DNA from: YA12-FULL-51-18 sp041665305 | GTDB lineage: Bacteria; Elusimicrobiota; Elusimicrobia; Elusimicrobiales; UBA9959 | Assembly: GCA_041665305.1 (NCBI GenBank) | Contig: JBAYJD010000010.1 | Location: 1 to 64,000, forward strand | Direction: 5' to 3' | DNA: 64,000 nucleotides | Translations under genes and position numbers: made by a program | The notes under the pieces: generated by a model | Databases searched by the model: none | Told to the model about the DNA's origin: nothing | What the model saw: the letters and a program-made list of their open reading frames with translations, nothing else | In this document: positions 7,979 through 16,503 of the stretch, piece after piece | Numbering within the stretch: position 1 is the first letter of the stretch | How the letters are laid out: every line of letters starts with the position of its first letter

Positions 7979-8645
7979 GGGATACCTCCGCGTGGCGATG
8001 CTCCAGTATGCGGATTATCCTCTGCCTCAGGCCTTCAAGAGTATACGAATACGGGTCAAGCCGGGATATTTCCCGCCCCACTATTTCGTCGTTGAAATTG
8101 GTCTTAAACCAGTGGGAAAAGTCGTCCACGCCGTATGGCGGGCGCAGCCGGGCCTCGAAAACGTGCAGGTAAAGACTTGAAACGCTGACGTTCTTTAAGC
8201 ACTCTATAAAAGAGGCGTAATCCACCGCAGCGCACTCTGTCGGCAGGGAAAACCTTATCGCGCGCATAAAATGGAATTCACGCCCCGGGGCTACTGTGCG
8301 CATAGACGCGGGGTTCTCCGCGAGATGCCGTTCCAGCATTTTCACGAAAGAGTTGCGGATATCCGCGAGAGAGTTGTATTGCACGATGTCTATGGAGGTT
8401 AATTGCTCGCCCAGACAGTCCGCCTGCAGCGTGTTGGTCACCCAATAGGCGAAATCGTTGGCGCCTTCGGGGACCAGATGATGGGATTGCTTTATAAAGC
8501 GGTGGGTGTGATGGTAAATAATCGCATCGTCAGCCGCTTTAATTCCCTCAAGCAGTTCGGTTATATTCGCGGCTTTACGCCCGGTAACTTCGGTTAGCGA
8601 GAGCCGCGTACAGAATCTGAACGGATCATTGCTTTTTCCCGTCAT
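7971..8645 (-). CDS. DUF5752 family protein
   Basis: 224 residues, starting MTGKSNDPFRFCTRLSLTEVTG. The pattern FCTRLSLTEVTGRKAANITELLEGI, IYHHTHRFIKQ and NDFAYWVTNTL is that of DUF5752, a family usually encoded beside trehalose or other GT4 genes. Its function is unknown, and the operon position suggests a helper or regulator of TreT. I chose ATG 8645, which overlaps the kinase 3' end by 20 nt. The longer frame to 8708 would run deep into the kinase gene. Confidence 0.75.
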   Translation of the reverse strand: MTGKSNDPFRFCTRLSLTEVTGRKAANITELLEGIKAADDAIIYHHTHRFIKQSHHLVPEGANDFAYWVTNTLQADCLGEQLTSIDIVQYNSLADIRNSFVKMLERHLAENPASMRTVAPGREFHFMRAIRFSLPTECAAVDYASFIECLKNVSVSSLYLHVFEARLRPPYGVDDFSHWFKTNFNDEIVGREISRLDPYSYTLEGLRQRIIRILEHRHAEVSRA

Positions 8646-10071
8646 TTGATACCTCCACCCCGCCGCTTTCGTTAACGGCGGGTGCCGCGTGTGAAACGGG
8701 CATAACAAAACTTACTTCGGTGCCCTTGCCAATTTCAGACTGGACGTCTATTCTTGCGGCGTGCGTATCCGCCACCAGTTTGCAGAAAGCCAGGCCAAGA
8801 CCGATGTTCTTGGAGCTTTTTCCCATGCCCTGGTATTTCTTAAAGATCTCTTCCCGGAAGCTATCCGGTATGCCTTCGCCTTCGTCGCTGACATAGATGG
8901 CGGCTTTATCCGCTGCAGAGAGCCTTACACCCAGTTTTATGGCTCCTCCTTCCGGGGTGTATTGTATGGCGTTGAGTACAAGGTTCCCGATCACCCGCTT
9001 TAGCATATCATGGTCGCCGAATATCCAGGCATTGCCGATATCTTCGGGAAGGGAAAAGCGCCACTTCTTGTTGGCGGCCTTTACTGAAGCAGAGTTTTCT
9101 TCAGCGCATTCCCGCATAAATTCATTAAGGGTTATCCTGTTTTTCTCTGGCGTGTAGTCCCGGCTCTTCATTTTAGCCGTATTCAACACGTCGACGACCA
9201 TGGAATTAAGCATACGGAGTGATGTGCCGGCTATAGCTGAAAGGCTCCGCACCTGCTCTTTACTGAAGCTCTTTACATCCTCTTCCGAGAACAATAAATC
9301 TATCGCCGCTTTCAGCGAGGTCAAAGGTTGTTTCAGGTCGTGGACAGTCATCGCGAAAAAATCATCCTTTTGGGTTTCGGCTTCCCTGCGCCGTGCTTCC
9401 TCGGCTTTAAGGCGCGAATGTGTCTCGCGCAGTGCATAAGCTATTTTGCCGATATCGGTGCGGGGATCCAATTGCGGTTCCTGGGGCATTATCTCTGAAT
9501 TGATGTTCCCTGCCAGCGACAGAAGGTCTTCTAGGCGGCGCCCAAGCTTTACAGTGAGCAGCCAGATGGTGGCAGTTAGCAGTGTGAAAAAAACAATCCC
9601 GATCACTATTCCGCGCCACATAAGAGTCTGCACGGATTCCCTGACACCTTCCAGGGACATCCCAAGCTGTATCATGCCCAGATTGCGGTCGTCCCGTGTT
9701 ATGTCGCGCGAAATATCATAGACAGCATCGGCAGAGCTGTAAATATCGGCATCTGGAAGCCTGTCGTTTATGCGTATTCCCGGGCGTGCCAGACGGTATA
9801 ATACTTTTCCCCGCGAATCCGAAACCCGCAGGTATGAAAGCCGTTCGAAATGTTCAAAGCCTTTCAGTATTTTGTCAAGGTCCGCTGTAGTCCCCGACTT
9901 CAGCTGGTCGGTGGCGACATCGGTTACGAAGGAGATAATATAATCCGCTCTGCTGCCGGCGCGGTCAAGCATCTCGCTCCTTGCCGTGCGCACCCTGTCA
10001 TAGATCATAAAAGCAGTGAACACTGCGGCGATACCGGCAGTGTAGAGCACGAATTTGGATTTTAATGTCAT
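8626..10071 (-). CDS. membrane-bound sensor histidine kinase
   Basis: 481 residues. Transmembrane helices at about 7-24 and 153-173 enclose an extracytoplasmic sensor of about 125 residues. A HAMP-like linker and coiled coil follow. The H box is VHDLKQPLTSL with His244, the N box NLVLNAIQYTPEGG, G1 DEGEGIPD and G2 GLGLAFCK. It should autophosphorylate and pass phosphate to the response regulator 28 nt upstream in the same operon. The sensor layout resembles the N-terminal part of the OtsA fusion in this operon, so the two may sense related signals. Confidence 0.88.
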   Translation of the reverse strand: MTLKSKFVLYTAGIAAVFTAFMIYDRVRTARSEMLDRAGSRADYIISFVTDVATDQLKSGTTADLDKILKGFEHFERLSYLRVSDSRGKVLYRLARPGIRINDRLPDADIYSSADAVYDISRDITRDDRNLGMIQLGMSLEGVRESVQTLMWRGIVIGIVFFTLLTATIWLLTVKLGRRLEDLLSLAGNINSEIMPQEPQLDPRTDIGKIAYALRETHSRLKAEEARRREAETQKDDFFAMTVHDLKQPLTSLKAAIDLLFSEEDVKSFSKEQVRSLSAIAGTSLRMLNSMVVDVLNTAKMKSRDYTPEKNRITLNEFMRECAEENSASVKAANKKWRFSLPEDIGNAWIFGDHDMLKRVIGNLVLNAIQYTPEGGAIKLGVRLSAADKAAIYVSDEGEGIPDSFREEIFKKYQGMGKSSKNIGLGLAFCKLVADTHAARIDVQSEIGKGTEVSFVMPVSHAAPAVNESGGVEVSNDGKKQ

Positions 10072-10099
10072 TTGTTCTCCTAAGACAGGCGCGGGAAAA

Positions 10100-10513
10100 T
10101 CACTCGCCTTCTTTTTTTACCGTCCAGGGCCTGGCACTAGCTTTTTGCCCGCTTATGCCTTCTTCGGCGGCCTCTAATATTATCCGTCTTATATCGGCCA
10201 CTTCAAAGGGCTTGGTAATATAGCTTTTTGCGCCCGCTTCAAGCGTTTTAACGGCCATCTCAAGTTTATCATTGCCGGTGAGCATATAAATTACCGGTTT
10301 ATGCTTAATCTCTTTGAGAGCCGCCAGCACTTCGAGCCCGCTCATCCCCGGCATATCTATATCGAGGAGCACTATGGCGGGCCTTTCGTCGATTACCATA
10401 CGGACGGCAGTCTCACCGTTCCCAGCGGTAATCACAGTCTGATCTGAAAATACTTGCTGCAGGCTCAGCCTGATATTTACGTCATCGTCCGCAACCAGTA
10501 TTTTAATTCCCAT
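10100..10513 (-). CDS. single-domain response regulator
   Basis: 137 residues, only a receiver domain plus a short tail. The acidic pocket is ADDD near residue 9, the phosphoacceptor is Asp51 in LLDIDMPGMSG, followed by the switch Thr in MLTGN and Lys in ITKPF. There is no DNA-binding output domain, so it probably signals by protein contact, perhaps with a trehalose enzyme or DUF5752. It sits directly before the histidine kinase. Confidence 0.88.
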   Translation of the reverse strand: MGIKILVADDDVNIRLSLQQVFSDQTVITAGNGETAVRMVIDERPAIVLLDIDMPGMSGLEVLAALKEIKHKPVIYMLTGNDKLEMAVKTLEAGAKSYITKPFEVADIRRIILEAAEEGISGQKASARPWTVKKEGE

Positions 10514-10533
10514 TGTTTCTCTTTGTGCCTGGT

Positions 10534-11313
10534 TTATTTTCGTTCCCGTGCGGTTGTAATAAAACGCAACAGGCGCAGGACTTCCGATTGCCCCGAAAGG
10601 AAATATCCGGCCTTCGATCCCGCTTTGCGGCCGACTCGTATCGTTATTCCTCGTTCAGCCAGGGCATTGAACATGTCCTCATCCGTAAGATCGTCCCCTA
10701 CGGCCAGGCATAACGGGTTTCCAATCTTCCTCGCCAGCCGGTTCAATGCGCTGCCTTTGTGTGCGGAGCCTTTTGGAAGAAGCTCAAATACCTTATGCCC
10801 ATTGCGCCAATGTAACGCCCTGGATTTTTCCGATATAAGCGCGTTCATCCGGCTGAAGAATCCACGCCTGTATAGCACTTTCAGATTGCGGTAATGCACG
10901 CTGGCGGAGAAACCCTTATTCTCCACCAATACTCCCGTGCCCTGCGGGAACCGCTCCTGCAAATCTGATGCCGCTTTAGCTACCAGATTCCGCACTCTGG
11001 CGGCTTCGGAATCGCGCCAGGCAAAGCCGGGCCCAGCTATCTCTATCCCGTGGTTGCCGCCGTAATAGAGGTTCTTCAGGTTGACCAGCCTGCGCACAGA
11101 TTTCAGACCTCGTCCGCTTAAAATGAACACGGAAACGCCATATAAGGACGATAATGCCTTCAAAGCTGCCTTGAATTCCGGTTTCAGGCGGGCCTTATCC
11201 GGAGTCTCGGCCAGCGCGGCCAATGTGCCGTCGAAATCCAGCGTCACCAGTAGTCCGGGCGCGGATGCAAGGCGGTTTGAGATCTCGTCCGAGTTTTTCC
11301 AGAAAGGCTTCAT
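10534..11313 (-). CDS. otsB: trehalose-6-phosphate phosphatase
   Basis: 259 residues of the HAD superfamily. Motif I is DFDGTLA, motif II FILSGR, and motifs III/IV are in KVFELLPKGSAHKGSAL and VGDDLTDEDMF. The YYGGNHGIEI stretch fits the OtsB cap. It removes phosphate from trehalose-6-phosphate made by the adjacent OtsA. Its ATG lies 1 nt after the OtsA stop codon, so expression is coupled. Confidence 0.9.
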   Translation of the reverse strand: MKPFWKNSDEISNRLASAPGLLVTLDFDGTLAALAETPDKARLKPEFKAALKALSSLYGVSVFILSGRGLKSVRRLVNLKNLYYGGNHGIEIAGPGFAWRDSEAARVRNLVAKAASDLQERFPQGTGVLVENKGFSASVHYRNLKVLYRRGFFSRMNALISEKSRALHWRNGHKVFELLPKGSAHKGSALNRLARKIGNPLCLAVGDDLTDEDMFNALAERGITIRVGRKAGSKAGYFLSGQSEVLRLLRFITTARERK

Positions 11314-11314
11314 T

Positions 11315-13570
11315 CTATACGCTCGTTAACTTAAAATCGTCCATCCTAAGTTTCATCAGTTCCTCGGTCAGGTTAGCCGCCCATTTATAAATGTTGTTTT
11401 CGTGCAGGTCCTGACGCATGCGTGTCATGCGCTCGCTTGCTTCTGTCTTGGGCATGGTAAGCGAATAATATATCGCATCGGCCATCTGCTCAATGTCATA
11501 GGGATTGACTATCAGCGCGTCTTTAAGTTCGCGCGATGCCCCGGCAAAGCGGCTCAGTATCAGCACGCCTGAATTGTCGTCGCGGGCAGCAACGAATTCC
11601 TTTGCCACCAGGTTCATGCCATCATGCAGGGATGTGACCAGACACGTGTCGGCAATCTTATAGAACTTGGTTATTTCTTTGTGGTCATGATGCTTTTCCA
11701 GAAAGACTATCGCTTTCCAGTCTTTGGCCTTAAATTTCCAGTTTACCCTGTCCACCTCGGCATGCAGTTCCGCCAGGAACCTGTGATACTGCGGTATGTG
11801 CGTGCGACTGGGCGCGCCCAACTGTACAAAAGTGAATTTTTTCACATACTCCGGATATTTCTCCAGGAACCGATCCACAGCCTTTACCCTTTCAAGCATG
11901 CCCTTTGTGTAATCGATGCGGTCAACGCCCACGCCCAGATACTCGGCTTTGAGGCCCATTTCTTTCAGCACCACTTTCGGGTCGGGCTTTTGACCCAGGG
12001 CCTGGGCCTCTTTATCTGGTCGCTGGAAGTCCACACTTATGGGGAACGGCTTAACCATCGTTATATGGCCTTCTTTTTGCACCGAAAAATGCTCCCAGTC
12101 TATGCGGGATTCTATAGTGCGGTCGACTGTGTCGAGAAAGTTATTGCAGTAGAACTGGGTCTGGAAGCCGATGAGGTCCGCTCCCAGGAGGCCCATAACC
12201 AGTTCTTTCTGCCAGGGACAGATACCGAATGTTTCCGGGTTGGGCCAGGGGATATGCCAGAAAACAGCCACGCGCGCGTCTGGCCGAGCCGCCTTTATCA
12301 TGCCGGGCAGCAGCGTAAAGTGATAGTCCTGTATCAGTACGCAGGGTTCCTTCACGTCCGCTATTTCCTCCAGCACGGTCTCAGCGAACTTTTTATTCAC
12401 GTCGTAATAATATTTCCAGTCCTCTTTCCTGAAAATGGGGCGGATGTGTGCTATGTGGCAGAGCGGCCAGATCCCTTCGTTTGAGAAACCGTAGTAGTAG
12501 CCGTCCTCCTCCTCTTTGCTGAGCGGCACGCGGCGCAGATTGTAGGCGGGCTCTTCCTGTGGAACTTTTATTCGATTCTTGTCATCGGTGACTTCAAAGT
12601 CAGCCTCGCCGCTGCCGTGGGCCACCCAAGTGCCGCCGGCAGCCTTAAGTATGGGGTCGAGAGCCGTCACAAGGCCGCCTGCAGGGATTATCGTGCGGAT
12701 TTCCTTCCCTTCTTTGATGTGCATATACGGCTCTCGATTGGAAACTACGAAAAGCGGACGTCCGTCCATTTTTATTCTTATGTGCTCCTTCAAACGCTCA
12801 GGGGTCCAAAGTGATTCCCCCTCCTGGCGCAGCCTGGCCTCGTTCTGAGCCGCTCGTCTTGCCGCCTGCAGATTTGTGGCAAGGGTCGTGGCTTCCTGCG
12901 CCAGCGGCGCGAAAATATCGCCTTTAATGGGCGGGACGTGGCCGTGAGCGTCTCCCATGCGGAGGTTTTTCATCCATTCGGCCATCTGGATAACCGGATC
13001 GACCAGGTTCCATCTTATCGTGAGCAATGTGACCAGCGAGATAAGTATCATCTGCGCGAGCAGCCTTATTAGGGTGCGCTTCCAGATCTTGAAAAGGTCG
13101 TAATCGATATAGGAAACATTGGTGAAGATGATGATGCGCGCCGTATTACCACCGTCCAGAGTAACGGAAAGCGGATAAAGGAACATCTTTTTCCCTGCCA
13201 TAGCATAGGTTCTGGCATTGTCCTGCCCGTCTTTTAGCATCTCATCCACGGCTTCTTTATGTACGGCCAGCACAGGCGTTAAAGCGGAAGAGCTTACAAG
13301 GCGGGAGCCGGCCGAGTCATAGACTGCGACTCCTTCAAGCTGTTTCTGTGATTGGAATTTATCAGCCAGTCTTTGCACGCTGGCATAGTTCTTCGCCGCC
13401 AGGTTGTTCCGGACGCTTTCCTTGAAGCTTTCCGCCAACAGTGCGGAGCGAGACACGACTTCCTCGTAGAGCTTGGCTTTTTCCTGCCGCACGTTAAAAT
13501 ATGCGGAAACGATGGCGACGAAAACCACCACCACAATGAGCGAGACGATGAGTTTTAGCGTGATACGCAT
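11315..13570 (-). CDS. otsA: membrane-sensor-fused trehalose-6-phosphate synthase
   Basis: 751 residues, against about 470 for a plain OtsA. Helices at about 5-25 and 163-185 flank an extracytoplasmic domain of about 135 residues of single-cache/dCACHE type. A HAMP-like segment and linker to about 270 follow, then a full GT20 synthase: VVSNREP, PAGGLVTAL, QDYHFTLLPGMI, FWHIPWPNPETFG, VDRIDYTKGM, HDGMNLVAKEFVA. It makes trehalose-6-phosphate from UDP-glucose and glucose-6-phosphate. A strong GGGGGAA site precedes the ATG. The fusion implies that catalysis at the membrane is set by an external signal. Confidence 0.9.
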   Translation of the reverse strand: MRITLKLIVSLIVVVVFVAIVSAYFNVRQEKAKLYEEVVSRSALLAESFKESVRNNLAAKNYASVQRLADKFQSQKQLEGVAVYDSAGSRLVSSSALTPVLAVHKEAVDEMLKDGQDNARTYAMAGKKMFLYPLSVTLDGGNTARIIIFTNVSYIDYDLFKIWKRTLIRLLAQMILISLVTLLTIRWNLVDPVIQMAEWMKNLRMGDAHGHVPPIKGDIFAPLAQEATTLATNLQAARRAAQNEARLRQEGESLWTPERLKEHIRIKMDGRPLFVVSNREPYMHIKEGKEIRTIIPAGGLVTALDPILKAAGGTWVAHGSGEADFEVTDDKNRIKVPQEEPAYNLRRVPLSKEEEDGYYYGFSNEGIWPLCHIAHIRPIFRKEDWKYYYDVNKKFAETVLEEIADVKEPCVLIQDYHFTLLPGMIKAARPDARVAVFWHIPWPNPETFGICPWQKELVMGLLGADLIGFQTQFYCNNFLDTVDRTIESRIDWEHFSVQKEGHITMVKPFPISVDFQRPDKEAQALGQKPDPKVVLKEMGLKAEYLGVGVDRIDYTKGMLERVKAVDRFLEKYPEYVKKFTFVQLGAPSRTHIPQYHRFLAELHAEVDRVNWKFKAKDWKAIVFLEKHHDHKEITKFYKIADTCLVTSLHDGMNLVAKEFVAARDDNSGVLILSRFAGASRELKDALIVNPYDIEQMADAIYYSLTMPKTEASERMTRMRQDLHENNIYKWAANLTEELMKLRMDDFKLTSV

Positions 13571-13583
13571 ACTGCTTCCCCCC

Positions 13584-14627
13584 TTAAGATGCGACTAAAA
13601 GCGCGATAAAATATACGGCCAATAGCACCAGTCCCGGCGGCACTGCTATTTGCGCCCATTCGCGGCTCTTGATATCCAGTTTAGCGGCGCTTATGATATT
13701 GGGGATGTTTCCGGGAATCAGCATTCCCCCGGATATAAGTAGGCTCAATAATATTGAAAGGATCTGTGTTCTGGTCATGGACGGGACTATCTCTGCGGCG
13801 GCCAGCGTAGCGTTATCCAGCACGGCGGAAGATGTTCCAAGCCAGTAAAGCTGCCAGTTTTCAAGGGAGGCTACGGCTTTTTCGGCAAGCGGGCTCAAAC
13901 CTGTTCCAAGATAGACGAGCGCCATAACAAACAGATAAACCTTGGTCGCCCGCAGTGCCACCTGTTTTGTGTCTTCGGAATTGTCCTGGCACAGGGTGTT
14001 TCCCATTCCCTTTTCGGTTAAGCGGCCATACGCCGCGAGCCAGGAGACGGTAAGTATCGCGGGCGTTACCCACACCAGCAGCATGTTCGCCAGGTAAAAG
14101 AAGTCCGCATTATGCGGCGGTCCGGCCAGCTTGGCCGTCACTATTGTGGACAGGGGTTCGCCGATGGGCGTGAGCGCCGCGCCGAAACCTATGGCGTAAC
14201 AGGCATAAACGGTTACTCTTATCTCTGATTTGCGATCAAGATTTAAGCACGTGACTATCTCGCATAGGATAAGCGCCGCTATTATCGCCGTTAGCACGCT
14301 TGAGGCGAAGCCCAGGAGCATCACTACTAAGAACACGGTGTTCCGTATTCCCAATCGGGCTTCCAGGAATCTGACGGTGTCCTGGATAAGACCTCTGGCG
14401 GCCTTGAAGATCAAGCCGATGACCAAAACGGCCAGAGATATCTTAATCGGTTCTGCCAGGGATTCTTTGACTATGTGCCAGTTCCAGAGCCCGGAAACCG
14501 TCATCGCCGCGACGCCCATGATCAGGAGGAAGATTTCCAATTCCTCTTCCACCCGCTTAATGGAAAACGGTAGCAATAGAACCAGCGCCATTATCAGCGC
14601 CAGACCGGCGATAACCGCATAGGACAT
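13584..14627 (-). CDS. DUF1646 family ion-transporter-like membrane protein
   Basis: 347 residues with about ten hydrophobic segments. GFGAALTPIGEPLSTIV and the C-terminal LISGGMLIPGNIPNIISAA resemble the paired hairpin motifs of NhaD/ArsB-type (IT superfamily) transporters and place it in DUF1646. A sodium/proton antiport role is plausible and would fit an osmotic-stress operon, but the substrate is not proven. A GAGGGTAAT site precedes the start. Confidence 0.75.
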   Translation of the reverse strand: MSYAVIAGLALIMALVLLLPFSIKRVEEELEIFLLIMGVAAMTVSGLWNWHIVKESLAEPIKISLAVLVIGLIFKAARGLIQDTVRFLEARLGIRNTVFLVVMLLGFASSVLTAIIAALILCEIVTCLNLDRKSEIRVTVYACYAIGFGAALTPIGEPLSTIVTAKLAGPPHNADFFYLANMLLVWVTPAILTVSWLAAYGRLTEKGMGNTLCQDNSEDTKQVALRATKVYLFVMALVYLGTGLSPLAEKAVASLENWQLYWLGTSSAVLDNATLAAAEIVPSMTRTQILSILLSLLISGGMLIPGNIPNIISAAKLDIKSREWAQIAVPPGLVLLAVYFIALLVAS

Positions 14628-14636
14628 ATTACCCTC

Positions 14637-14786
14637 TCAGATGAGTTTGAAGTAGTATTTCAAAATCAGGATGATAGGAATCATGATGGCAAATGTTAAA
14701 AGCCATGCGCGGAAAAAAGGCCAGTACCCATATGCTATCTCCTGGCCGTTATTTGTGGTGGGAGATTTCTCAGTCTGTTTTGTCAT
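14637..14786 (-). CDS. small single-helix membrane protein, first operon gene
   Basis: 49 residues: a polar Asn/Thr-rich N terminus, then one transmembrane segment (WLLTFAIMIPIILILKYYF). The start is the ATG at 14786 with GGAGG 6 nt upstream; the longer frame runs into the leader. It lies 10 nt before the DUF1646 gene and may be its accessory subunit. Confidence 0.6.
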   Translation of the reverse strand: MTKQTEKSPTTNNGQEIAYGYWPFFRAWLLTFAIMIPIILILKYYFKLI

Positions 14787-14847
14787 GCCGCCTCCGTTGG
14801 TAGGGCTATGCGCCCAATTACCGGCAAGCGGACATAACAATAAAAAT

Positions 14848-14924
14848 CCGCCATCCGGTTAAACTACCGGAGATGGCGGCCCGACCATCCCAAACCTCCG
14901 GAACGTATGACTACATGTTCCGGA
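14848..14924 (-). promoter_or_regulatory. candidate attenuator leader of the trehalose operon
   Basis: On the minus strand there is first a hairpin with 8-bp arms (14917-14924 and 14897-14904, TCCGGAAC / GTTCCGGA). Next comes a terminator hairpin at 14848-14879 (CCGCCAT / ATGGCGG outer stem, CCGGT / ACCGG inner stem) followed by ATTTTTATT. No leftward gene lies to the right for 3 kb, so this terminator most likely acts on the operon's own leader. CCGGAG of the first hairpin could pair with CTCCGG of the second, giving two exclusive folds. Confidence 0.4.
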
Positions 14925-14935
14925 CCCTTAAAACC

Positions 14936-14965
14936 ATTCTATCTCTTCTTGTTGCGGGTTGTCTA
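14936..14965 (-). promoter_or_regulatory. possible trehalose operon promoter
   Basis: TAGACA and TAGAAT spaced 18 nt apart on the minus strand, just upstream of the two leader hairpins. Both boxes differ from consensus by one or two bases. It is placed here because it would start transcription right before the candidate attenuator. Confidence 0.35.
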
Positions 14966-15034
14966 TTGAAGATTTTTATTTCACTTGATTCCTCGCCGTA
15001 TAAGAAGGTAGTCCTGTTCATGCGTGGAGGATAT

Positions 15035-15223
15035 ATGACAAGAAAACAGAGGCGAATGATTGTGACTGAATTCGTGGTGAGCGTTTACGCCGACGGCAGA
15101 ATCGATTGGGACGGGATTGATTGCTTCATGTGGTGGCTGATGCACCAGAAACCAAGGGAAGGATTCCTGCCACATGCGCGGAGAATAAATGCGCTGTCGC
15201 CTTTTTTGCCAAAAAATGGCTGA
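15035..15223 (+). CDS. small unknown protein, first gene of Xer cluster
   Basis: 62 residues starting MTRKQRRMIVTEFVVSVYADG, with GGAGG 6 nt before the ATG. It contains a DGRIDWDGIDCFMWWL stretch and a basic tail. The longer upstream frame is not supported by any ribosome site. No family is recognised. It opens a rightward set of small genes that ends in a tyrosine recombinase. Bases 15224-15354 carry a perfect 9-bp hairpin at 15270-15293 without a clear T-run. Confidence 0.55.
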   Translation: MTRKQRRMIVTEFVVSVYADGRIDWDGIDCFMWWLMHQKPREGFLPHARRINALSPFLPKNG

Positions 15224-15354
15224 AAAGGCGGGAAATATGGCGAATTCGGCGAAGATTCCATCTCTCCGACGAAGAAAGGCCTTGCTTTCTTCGAATAATC
15301 CTTGTAGATCATGATTGTAGCGACGGGCGGCAGACCAAAATAGGAGGCAAAAAT

Positions 15355-15552
15355 ATGAACCGCGACGAGTTCGAAAAGCTGAAAAAACGCGTAACCCGGT
15401 TCCAGAACCTGGCGAACGCGATAAGCTGGAGCAACCGTGGCAAATGGCCGGGCTACATCATCCACGGGGATGACGGCTATTACTGGGCCTGCCGCCCCGT
15501 GGACTTCGAAAGGCTTATCAAGGCCGGCTACGAAGCCGCGCCGATTCTTTAG
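15355..15552 (+). CDS. small unknown protein
   Basis: 65 residues starting MNRDEFEKLKKRVTRFQNLA, with a strong GGAGG site 7 nt upstream. Aromatic residues cluster in the centre (GYIIHGDDGYYWACRP). No recognised family. The next gene starts 13 nt after its stop. Confidence 0.6.
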   Translation: MNRDEFEKLKKRVTRFQNLANAISWSNRGKWPGYIIHGDDGYYWACRPVDFERLIKAGYEAAPIL

Positions 15553-15565
15553 ACAGGAGGATACC

Positions 15566-15778
15566 ATGAGCCTTTACCGGGATTTGATAATCGAGGCCAC
15601 AGGCGCGAACAAGACGGACGCCGCATACATAGAAGACATCATAAGGAATGACATATTCCATTCAACGCTGGACTGGCAGTCGCGGGCGCAGCTCACGCGC
15701 GCCGCGAAGACGGCGGCGAAGCTGCTGGCCGAATACCGGGCCATGCCCGCGCTGGCCGCCTATTTCCCCCGCGCTTAA
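15566..15778 (+). CDS. small unknown helical protein
   Basis: 70 residues starting MSLYRDLIIEATGANKTDAA, with AGGAGG 5 nt upstream. It is predicted to be mostly helical and Ala-rich toward the end (LTRAAKTAAKLLAEYRAMP). No recognised family. The following gene begins 10 nt downstream with its own AAGGAGG site. Confidence 0.6.
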   Translation: MSLYRDLIIEATGANKTDAAYIEDIIRNDIFHSTLDWQSRAQLTRAAKTAAKLLAEYRAMPALAAYFPRA

Positions 15779-15788
15779 GGAGGATGCT

Positions 15789-16127
15789 ATGCAGATAACG
15801 CTCAAACTGGAAGTAAACCTCGCGATGGGCAAGGCCAAGACGTTCGGCACGAGTCTCTCCGGGTATATGCCCGCAGGAACCTATTACAAGGACCTGGTGC
15901 GGGTATTTGGCGAGCCGCAGGCGGGTCGCTCCGGGGACGGTAAGATTCAGGTGGAATGGTATGGCCACATAAACGGCCAGGTTTTCACCATCTACGATTA
16001 CAAGACCTCCGTTATCCCCAGTGACAACCTGGACTGGCACATCGGCAGTCACGACAAGATGATCGCCGCGCTCGTCATCGCCTATTTCGTAGCGGCAAGG
16101 AAAGCGCTTAAAGGAGGTTCCAGATGA
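15789..16127 (+). CDS. unknown protein with GEPQAG / WHIG motifs
   Basis: 112 residues. It has an apparently conserved layout: LSGYMPAGTYYKDLVRVFGEP, GDGKIQVEWYGHINGQVFTIYDYK and DWHIGSHDK. I have an impression of this pattern from virus and mobile-element proteins of unknown function but cannot name a family. AAGGAGG lies just before the start, and its stop overlaps the next ATG (ATGA). Confidence 0.65.
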   Translation: MQITLKLEVNLAMGKAKTFGTSLSGYMPAGTYYKDLVRVFGEPQAGRSGDGKIQVEWYGHINGQVFTIYDYKTSVIPSDNLDWHIGSHDKMIAALVIAYFVAARKALKGGSR

Positions 16128-16333
16128 AGATAGAGAAGCTATGGGTGGTGGTCAAACCCGGCCCGGAGAGCGTTCTCGCGGATATCTGCTTCGAAGCCGA
16201 CGCCAAGGGGCTGGCCCGGCAGTTCCGGGGCGGACTCAGAGAGGACGAGATTCACGCGCTCTTCACGGGGCGCGCCGAGGCCGAAAGAGAGGCCCGGCGG
16301 CTATTGGCGGCGGTCGCCAAGGCCGGGCTATGA
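16124..16333 (+). CDS. small unknown protein
   Basis: 69 residues, coupled at both ends by ATGA overlaps. It starts MKIEKLWVVVKPGPESVLAD after a GGAGG site and has a C-terminal Ala/Glu/Arg-rich helix. No recognised family. Confidence 0.6.
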   Translation: MKIEKLWVVVKPGPESVLADICFEADAKGLARQFRGGLREDEIHALFTGRAEAEREARRLLAAVAKAGL

Positions 16334-16503
16334 GGTTGGAACGGCGGGGCCGACATTGGGCGGTATACGCGGACGACGGAGCCCTTATCTGCCTGGCGGT
16401 CTACAAGAAGGGCGCGCAGGAGGTCCTGCGGCGGCTGGAAAAGAAGCGAAGCCGGACGGTTCCGGGCCGGAACGGCGGTGTAATCAAGGAGGCATGCGAA
16501 TGA
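16330..16503 (+). CDS. small basic unknown protein
   Basis: 57 residues starting MRLERRGRHWAVYADDGALI, ATGA-coupled to both neighbours. It contains a strand-like first half (HWAVYADDGALICLAVYKKG) and a basic helix (AQEVLRRLEKKRSR). It may bind nucleic acid, but this is not shown. No recognised family. Confidence 0.55.
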   Translation: MRLERRGRHWAVYADDGALICLAVYKKGAQEVLRRLEKKRSRTVPGRNGGVIKEACE

